This document shows, one piece after another, positions 24,093 through 27,363 of a stretch of DNA of 27,363 nucleotides. Under the pieces are notes generated by a model, which saw only the letters and a list, made by a program, of their open reading frames with translations, ran no database searches and had not been told where the DNA came from. The translations under genes and the position numbers were made by a program. The stretch comes from Hallerella sp963660435 (GTDB lineage: Bacteria; Fibrobacterota; Fibrobacteria; Fibrobacterales; Fibrobacteraceae): assembly GCA_963660435.1 (NCBI GenBank), contig CAVKYI010000029.1, positions 1-27,363 on the forward strand. Direction: 5' to 3'. Numbering within the stretch: position 1 is the stretch's first letter; every line of letters begins with the position of its first letter.

Positions 24093-26015
24093 TCAGTGAT
24101 GCCCGAATCGGCGGGTCTTGCGGAACGGTCTGTCGCCGCGCTTCTGGAAGGAACGGTCCCCGAAGGAGCGGCGCTTGCTTCTGCGGTCCGAATAGCGGTC
24201 GTCGCGGTCTCTTCGCCTTTCGCCAAACGATTCTCTATCCTTGGGAAGAGGCCTATCGTCCGTCATCAGGCGGAATCGTGACGGGTTGCCGCGAATGGTC
24301 ATTTCTTCAAGGATAATCTTGATTTCGGAAGGAATGCCTTCGGGAAGTTCCACCGTGCTGAAACGGTCGAACAGTTTGATCCGTCCAATGTCCGCGGAAG
24401 AAATTCCGGATTCTCCGGCGATGGCCCCGACGATGTCCCGCGGCGAAACGCGGTCTCTGCGACCGACTCCCAGATAGTAGCGTTCGAAGCCTTCCTCGAC
24501 GCCGTTGTCCTTTTCCATGCGCGGTCCGCGATCCCTGTCTTCGCGCGGCCCGTTTCCGAACTTGTCTTCGCGAGCCTTTCGACGTTCTTCCCGGAGCGGA
24601 ACCGTCTTGATGTCGGGAAGGTCTGTCGGAAAGAGCGGCTGGCCTGCCTGGGCGAGCTTCGTGACTGCCGCCGCGATGTCGAGAGGGGGGATTCCCTTTT
24701 CGTCTTCGAGGCTTTCGATGAGATTGCGGAAGTCTTCGAGTCCTCCCGCTTCGAGGGTCTCGAGAATCTTCTTCTTGAACGCGGAAACGCGATGCTCGCT
24801 GATCTGTTCGCCTGTGGGGATTTCCATCGGTTCGATCTGCTTGCGTGTCGCGCGTTCGATCATCTTGAGCATCCGACGTTCGCGCGGCGTGATGAAGAGA
24901 ATCGCGTTCCCTTCGCGTCCGGCTCTTGCGGTGCGTCCGATGCGGTGGACGTAGGATTCCGTGTCGTAGGGAACGTCGTAGTTGATGACGTGCGAAATTC
25001 GACTTACGTCTAGGCCGCGGGCTGCGACATCCGTCGCAACGACAATGTCGATTTTCCCTTCTTTCAGGCGGTTCACCGTGCGTTCGCGAAGTCCCTGGGC
25101 GAGGTCGCCGCTGAGCGGAGCCGCGTTGAATCCGCGGGCTTCGAGCCTTTCGGAAACTTCGGCTGTCGATTGCTTGGTGCGCACGAAGATGATGACGCCA
25201 TCGTAGTTTTCGCCTTCGAGAACGCGTACAAGCGCTTCCATCTTTTGCTCGGAGCGAATCGTCAGATAGCGTTGGCGAACCTTATCGACCGTTGCGGTCT
25301 TCGCCTCGATGCAAGCTTCGGAATAGTTCCCCAGATAGCGATCGATGATTTTCCGGACGCTTGCGGGCATGGTCGCGCTGAAAAGACCGCGTTGCGCGTC
25401 TTCGGGAATCTTTTCGAGAATCGTTTCGACATCTTCCATGAATCCCATGTCGAGCATTTCGTCCGCTTCGTCGAGGACTACCGCCTGGATTTTGGAGAGA
25501 TCTATCGTCTTGCGTTCGATATGGTCGATAAGACGCCCCGGCGTGGCGACGACGATCTGCGGCGTATGCCTGAGCGCGCGGAGCTGTACCGAGATGTCCT
25601 GTCCGCCATAGACGGGGACGATTCGGATGTTCGGCATGGCGCAGGCGAAATGCTGGATGGCTTCGGCGACCTGGACTGCCAGTTCGCGCGTGGGCGAGAG
25701 AACCAGCATGGATGTTTCGCCTTTTCTGAAATCGATTCGGGAAAGAAGAGGCAAGGTAAATGCCGCGGTCTTTCCGGTTCCTGTCTGGGCTGTCCCGAGT
25801 AAATTTTCTCCGCGCAAAAAAATGGGAATGGCTTTTGCCTGGATGGGGGAGGGCGTTTCGTACCCTGCCTTCTGGACACCTTCCAGGACTTCGGGGGAAA
25901 GTCCTAGATCGCTGAATTTAAGCGTTCCTTCGGTTGATTCGTTGTTCTCGTTTTGTTCCGGGGCCTGCTGGATTTCCGGAACGGCGTTTTCTTCTTGATT
26001 TTCGATTGGTATCAT
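24093..26015 (-). CDS. deaD: DEAD-box ATP-dependent RNA helicase (DeaD/CsdA type)
   Basis: The 640-residue protein has all the helicase motifs: Q motif (GYETPSPIQ, 51-59), AQTGTGKT (76-83), PTREL (108-112), DEAD (182-185), SAT (213-215) and HRIGRTAR (357-364). Residues about 511-584 look like the RRM-like DbpA/CsdA RNA-binding domain. Residues 470-510 and 588-640 are disordered and rich in Arg and Asp, ending RRFGHH; they resemble the repeats of the SpoU methyltransferase in this window. Proteins of this group unwind RNA in ribosome assembly, decay and cold adaptation. The deaD name is by architecture. It is monocistronic. TATATT at 26024-26029 suggests an almost leaderless mRNA. Confidence 0.93.
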   Translation of the reverse strand: MIPIENQEENAVPEIQQAPEQNENNESTEGTLKFSDLGLSPEVLEGVQKAGYETPSPIQAKAIPIFLRGENLLGTAQTGTGKTAAFTLPLLSRIDFRKGETSMLVLSPTRELAVQVAEAIQHFACAMPNIRIVPVYGGQDISVQLRALRHTPQIVVATPGRLIDHIERKTIDLSKIQAVVLDEADEMLDMGFMEDVETILEKIPEDAQRGLFSATMPASVRKIIDRYLGNYSEACIEAKTATVDKVRQRYLTIRSEQKMEALVRVLEGENYDGVIIFVRTKQSTAEVSERLEARGFNAAPLSGDLAQGLRERTVNRLKEGKIDIVVATDVAARGLDVSRISHVINYDVPYDTESYVHRIGRTARAGREGNAILFITPRERRMLKMIERATRKQIEPMEIPTGEQISEHRVSAFKKKILETLEAGGLEDFRNLIESLEDEKGIPPLDIAAAVTKLAQAGQPLFPTDLPDIKTVPLREERRKAREDKFGNGPREDRDRGPRMEKDNGVEEGFERYYLGVGRRDRVSPRDIVGAIAGESGISSADIGRIKLFDRFSTVELPEGIPSEIKIILEEMTIRGNPSRFRLMTDDRPLPKDRESFGERRRDRDDRYSDRRSKRRSFGDRSFQKRGDRPFRKTRRFGHH

Positions 26016-26023
26016 GGGGCGAG

Positions 26024-26029
26024 AATATA
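26024..26029 (-). promoter_or_regulatory. Candidate -10 box for the helicase gene
   Basis: On the minus strand this reads TATATT, 8 bases before the ATG at 26015, predicting a leader of about 2 bases. No ribosome binding site precedes the ATG. TTTCAA about 17 bases upstream is a poor -35 candidate. Confidence 0.35.
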
Positions 26030-26079
26030 GAAATCGAACGCTCTTTTTGAAAGCCCTAGGATTTTTCGAAATTTTTTTC

Positions 26080-26085
26080 TACATT
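26080..26085 (+). promoter_or_regulatory. Candidate -10 box for tRNA-Ser
   Basis: TACATT, followed by TG, lies 14 bases before the mature tRNA start, predicting a precursor leader of about 8 bases. TACATTTG also fits the TAnnTTTG box described for Bacteroidota. Confidence 0.45.
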
Positions 26086-26099
26086 TGGAGCCATCCGAC

Positions 26100-26186
26100 G
26101 GAGAGGTGTCGGAGTGGTCGATCGAGACGGTCTCGAAAACCGTAGACTCCTCACGGGGTCCGAGGGTTCGAATCCCTCCCTCTCCT
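26100..26186 (+). tRNA. tRNA-Ser(CGA)
   Basis: A full cloverleaf can be drawn. The acceptor stem pairs GGAGAGG (26100-26106) with CCTCTCC (26179-26185). The D-stem is TCG/CGA; the anticodon stem ACGGT/ACCGT encloses the loop CTCGAAA with anticodon CGA (26134-26136), which reads UCG. A long variable arm (GACTCC/GGGGTC, loop TCAC) marks a class II tRNA. The T-arm is GAGGG-TTCGAAT-CCCTC. CCA is not encoded. The discriminator base is U, where most bacterial serine tRNAs have G. Confidence 0.96.
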
Positions 26187-26187
26187 T

Positions 26188-26227
26188 AGAAAGAAGAACG
26201 TGCATTCACGCTCTTCTTTCTTTTTTT
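26188..26227 (+). terminator. Strong terminator after tRNA-Ser
   Basis: A stem of 14 pairs with one mismatch (26188-26202 with 26207-26221) and a CATT loop is followed by seven T residues. It begins two bases after the tRNA, so the tRNA is transcribed alone. Confidence 0.92.
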
Positions 26228-26315
26228 GTACGAGTGTGGCGGGAGAGATGTCAAAAGGCATGAAACGGAATATTGAACGTTTGAACACTTGTAAAGCGTT
26301 TTTTTCTTACATTCT

Positions 26316-26686
26316 ATGCTGAATCGAGGAAATATGCCTATGCCAAGCTCTGTTGCCGACAATGGTCGTTCGCAAGAAAAAACTTTAACGGAAAAGGAAT
26401 TTACGGATTCTCTTTTTGACTTTTACACGCAAAATTCATTCGGAGCGGTATCCAAACGGGAATTGGACATTTTCCTATTTGACAGGTCAAAAGGTTAGGG
26501 AAAATCGGTTCGACGAATTCCTGGGACATCGCCTAGGAATTAAAGATATCCCAGACCAAGGCGCGGATGCTGCTTTACGAAAGTTCACTTCGTGCAGCAG
26601 AAACGTCAGATGAAACTTTGCAAATCAAGAAAGCTCTAGACGAACCTCCTAATTTTAAGGACAGCGTAAAAAACGGCAACTTATAG
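26316..26686 (+). pseudogene. Frameshifted gene for a small wHTH-like protein, cut off by an insertion element
   Basis: Three reading frames join into one coherent protein of about 120 residues if one base is removed at the AAAA run near 26490 and one near 26545. The parts are TLTEKEFTDSLFDFYTQNSF and KRELDIFLFDRSK (frame 1), VRENRFDEFLGHRLGI (frame 2), and KISQTKARMLLYESSLRAA onward to the stop at 26684-26686 (frame 3). The join LGHRLGIKISQTKARMLLYESSLR looks like a DNA-binding helical domain. The likely start is the ATG at 26334 or 26340, behind GAGGA; TACATT at 26308-26313 could be a -10 box. The reading ends where the IS5-like remnant begins, so the 3' end may be lost. Function is unknown; sequencing error in homopolymers is possible. 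Confidence 0.6.
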
Positions 26687-26849
26687 CCTATCCCTAAATA
26701 GCATTGGCCTTTCTCAGCGCAATGATGCATACCGCGAGATGCAGAAGCGCCACGTAGGACTGCGAGGTCTTCTTGAACCGCACCAGCAGCTTGCGGAATC
26801 TGTTCATCCACGAGCGAGACGCCTAGACGACCCATCTGCGGGCCGGTGA
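26685..26849 (-). mobile_element. Remnant of an IS5-family transposase gene (C-terminal end)
   Basis: On the minus strand, 26694-26846 reads SPARRWVV-stop-ASRSWMNRFRKLL and goes on through LVRFKKTSQSYVALLHLA to a stop at 26694-26696. This is the conserved C-terminal end of IS5-type DDE transposases, where RRWVVE holds the catalytic Glu; here that codon is TAG. No upstream transposase sequence remains to the right, so only about 50 codons survive. The bases after the stop (GGGATAGGCTATA on the minus strand) are probably the element's end, inserted in the small gene at about 26684. Confidence 0.75.
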
Positions 26850-26894
26850 ATATAAATCAAACACGTCAAAACGGTTCTCTGTCAAATTGCTTAC

Positions 26895-26933
26895 GCGAAA
26901 AAAGTGTATTCCGCCGGAATACGCTTTTTTCGC
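26895..26933. terminator. Long 18-bp hairpin, possible bidirectional terminator
   Basis: Bases 26895-26912 pair with 26916-26933, with one G-T pair and a 3-base loop. The arms contain A6 and T6 runs, so it could work as a terminator in either direction. It sits in a gene-free stretch (26850-27067), where I see no other feature except a small unconvincing frame. Confidence 0.5.
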
Positions 26934-27069
26934 TGACCCCCTTTCCAGGCGCGGAAAGTTTGGTAACTTTTAATCCGGATTGATTTGGGGGATGGAGGAA
27001 TCTTCTTGATGCAATCTAAAGGAGGAACCTTGGTAATCCGAGAGTTCCTTTTTTCGTCTCCGCACACAA

Positions 27070-27108
27070 AAGCGCCCCGGGCAAAAGCCCGGGGCGTTTG
27101 AATTTTTG
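27070..27108. terminator. Terminator downstream of the Rpn-type gene
   Basis: CGCCCCGGGC (27073-27082) and GCCCGGGGCG (27087-27096) form a perfect 10-bp stem with an AAAA loop. T-rich sequence follows on both strands (TTTGAATTTTT on plus; CTTTTGTG on minus). It lies just after the stop of the minus-strand nuclease gene. Confidence 0.85.
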
Positions 27109-27122
27109 GAAAGAATAGGACG

Positions 27123-27363
27123 CTACATCAGCTCGCGAAGCTCCGCGGTGGAAAGACCGGTCGCCAATTCGATTGCCGTTAACGGAAATCCTTGCGCAAG
27201 GAGTTTCTTGGCGATTTCGTCGGAGGCTTCCTTTCTTCCTTCGGCAAGGCCTTCTTTTCTGCCTTCCTTTCGCCCCTTCTTGAGACCTTGAGCAAGTCCC
27301 TCTTCGATCCCCGTCTTGACGGCGTAGTCCCGGATGGCGTACTCGTCCCACTTTCTCTTCTGT
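27123..27363 (-). CDS. Rpn-family nuclease/transposase-like protein, C-terminal part only
   Basis: The frame is open from the right edge and has no start in the window; the stop is at 27123-27125. The 80 visible residues read KRKWDEYAIRDYAVKTGIEE, then a Lys/Glu/Gly-rich repeat (GRKEGRKEGLAEGRKE) and a helical end (AIELATGLSTAELRELM). This tail is typical of Rpn (PD-(D/E)XK) proteins, once called putative transposases, which promote recombination by DNA cleavage. The catalytic domain lies beyond the window, so activity cannot be judged. The G/K/E-rich repeats vary in number in this family. A strong terminator follows. Confidence 0.8.
   Translation of the reverse strand, partial: QKRKWDEYAIRDYAVKTGIEEGLAQGLKKGRKEGRKEGLAEGRKEASDEIAKKLLAQGFPLTAIELATGLSTAELRELM

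Noticed and set aside
26316..26686. Programmed frameshifting to make the small wHTH-like protein
   Set aside because: Two separate +1 shifts would be needed, and no stimulating structure or known slippery site is visible; decay or read error is simpler.
27009..27101. 30-codon frame behind GGAGG, starting MQSKGGTLVIREF
   Set aside because: It ends inside the strong terminator hairpin, has no recognisable product, and much of its end is encoded by the hairpin.

Overview
The window looks like chromosomal DNA from a member of the Fibrobacterota (Fibrobacter or a close relative). The clearest pointer is a protein at 18885-19724 that resembles the TIGR02147 family, known mainly from Fibrobacter. 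Supporting signs are many small lipoproteins, frequent ATGA/TGATG gene overlaps, few Shine-Dalgarno sites at the first genes of transcription units, and AT-rich promoter-like boxes set very close to start codons. This placement is an inference from sequence reading, not a database match. Most of the window is GC-rich, dense, housekeeping DNA. The two ends (1-863 and about 26190-27363) are more AT-rich or decayed and look like accessory DNA.

Layout, left to right. (1) 1-863, plus strand: two overlapping unrecognised genes, the second a lipoprotein. (2) 922-3390, minus: a large U32-family protein of the RlhA type. (3) 3527-4522, plus: a probable outer-membrane protein. (4) 4653-11658, plus: a tightly packed unit hisE, hisG, EAL/HDOD protein, recR, engB, then an Mla-type lipid-transport set (permease, ATPase, MCE protein) and a periplasmic TPR-like protein. 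(5) 17652-11708, minus: polyprenyl synthase, dxs, a SpoU-type RNA methyltransferase with a long Arg/Asp-rich repeat domain, pyrF and an exported protein. (6) 21544-17698, minus: a membrane diguanylate cyclase with a carbohydrate-binding-like periplasmic domain, a small lipoprotein, the TIGR02147-like protein and a large lipoprotein carrying a similar beta-sandwich domain. (7) 21660-22199, plus: a monoheme c-type cytochrome. (8) 22797-22225, minus: a secreted unknown. (9) 22933-24018, plus: aroC. (10) 26015-24093, minus: a DEAD-box RNA helicase. (11) 26100-26186: tRNA-Ser(CGA) with a strong terminator. (12) 26316-27363: a frameshifted gene cut off by the remnant of an IS5-like element, long hairpins, and the C-terminal part of an Rpn-type nuclease running off the right edge.

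Functional links. dxs and the polyprenyl synthase sit together as the entry and chain-building steps of isoprenoid synthesis. The MCE/permease/ATPase genes form one lipid transporter. The EAL/HDOD protein and the diguanylate cyclase both belong to c-di-GMP-type signalling, though the first may not be an active enzyme. The RNA methyltransferase and the helicase both carry Arg/Asp-rich tails suited to RNA binding. No complete novel defence or mobile system is visible. The most unusual signals are the duplicated beta-sandwich domain shared by the cyclase and the lipoprotein, the 144-bp in-frame repeat in the methyltransferase, the repeated TANATT-like boxes that predict leaderless or nearly leaderless mRNAs, and the decayed locus beside the tRNA.
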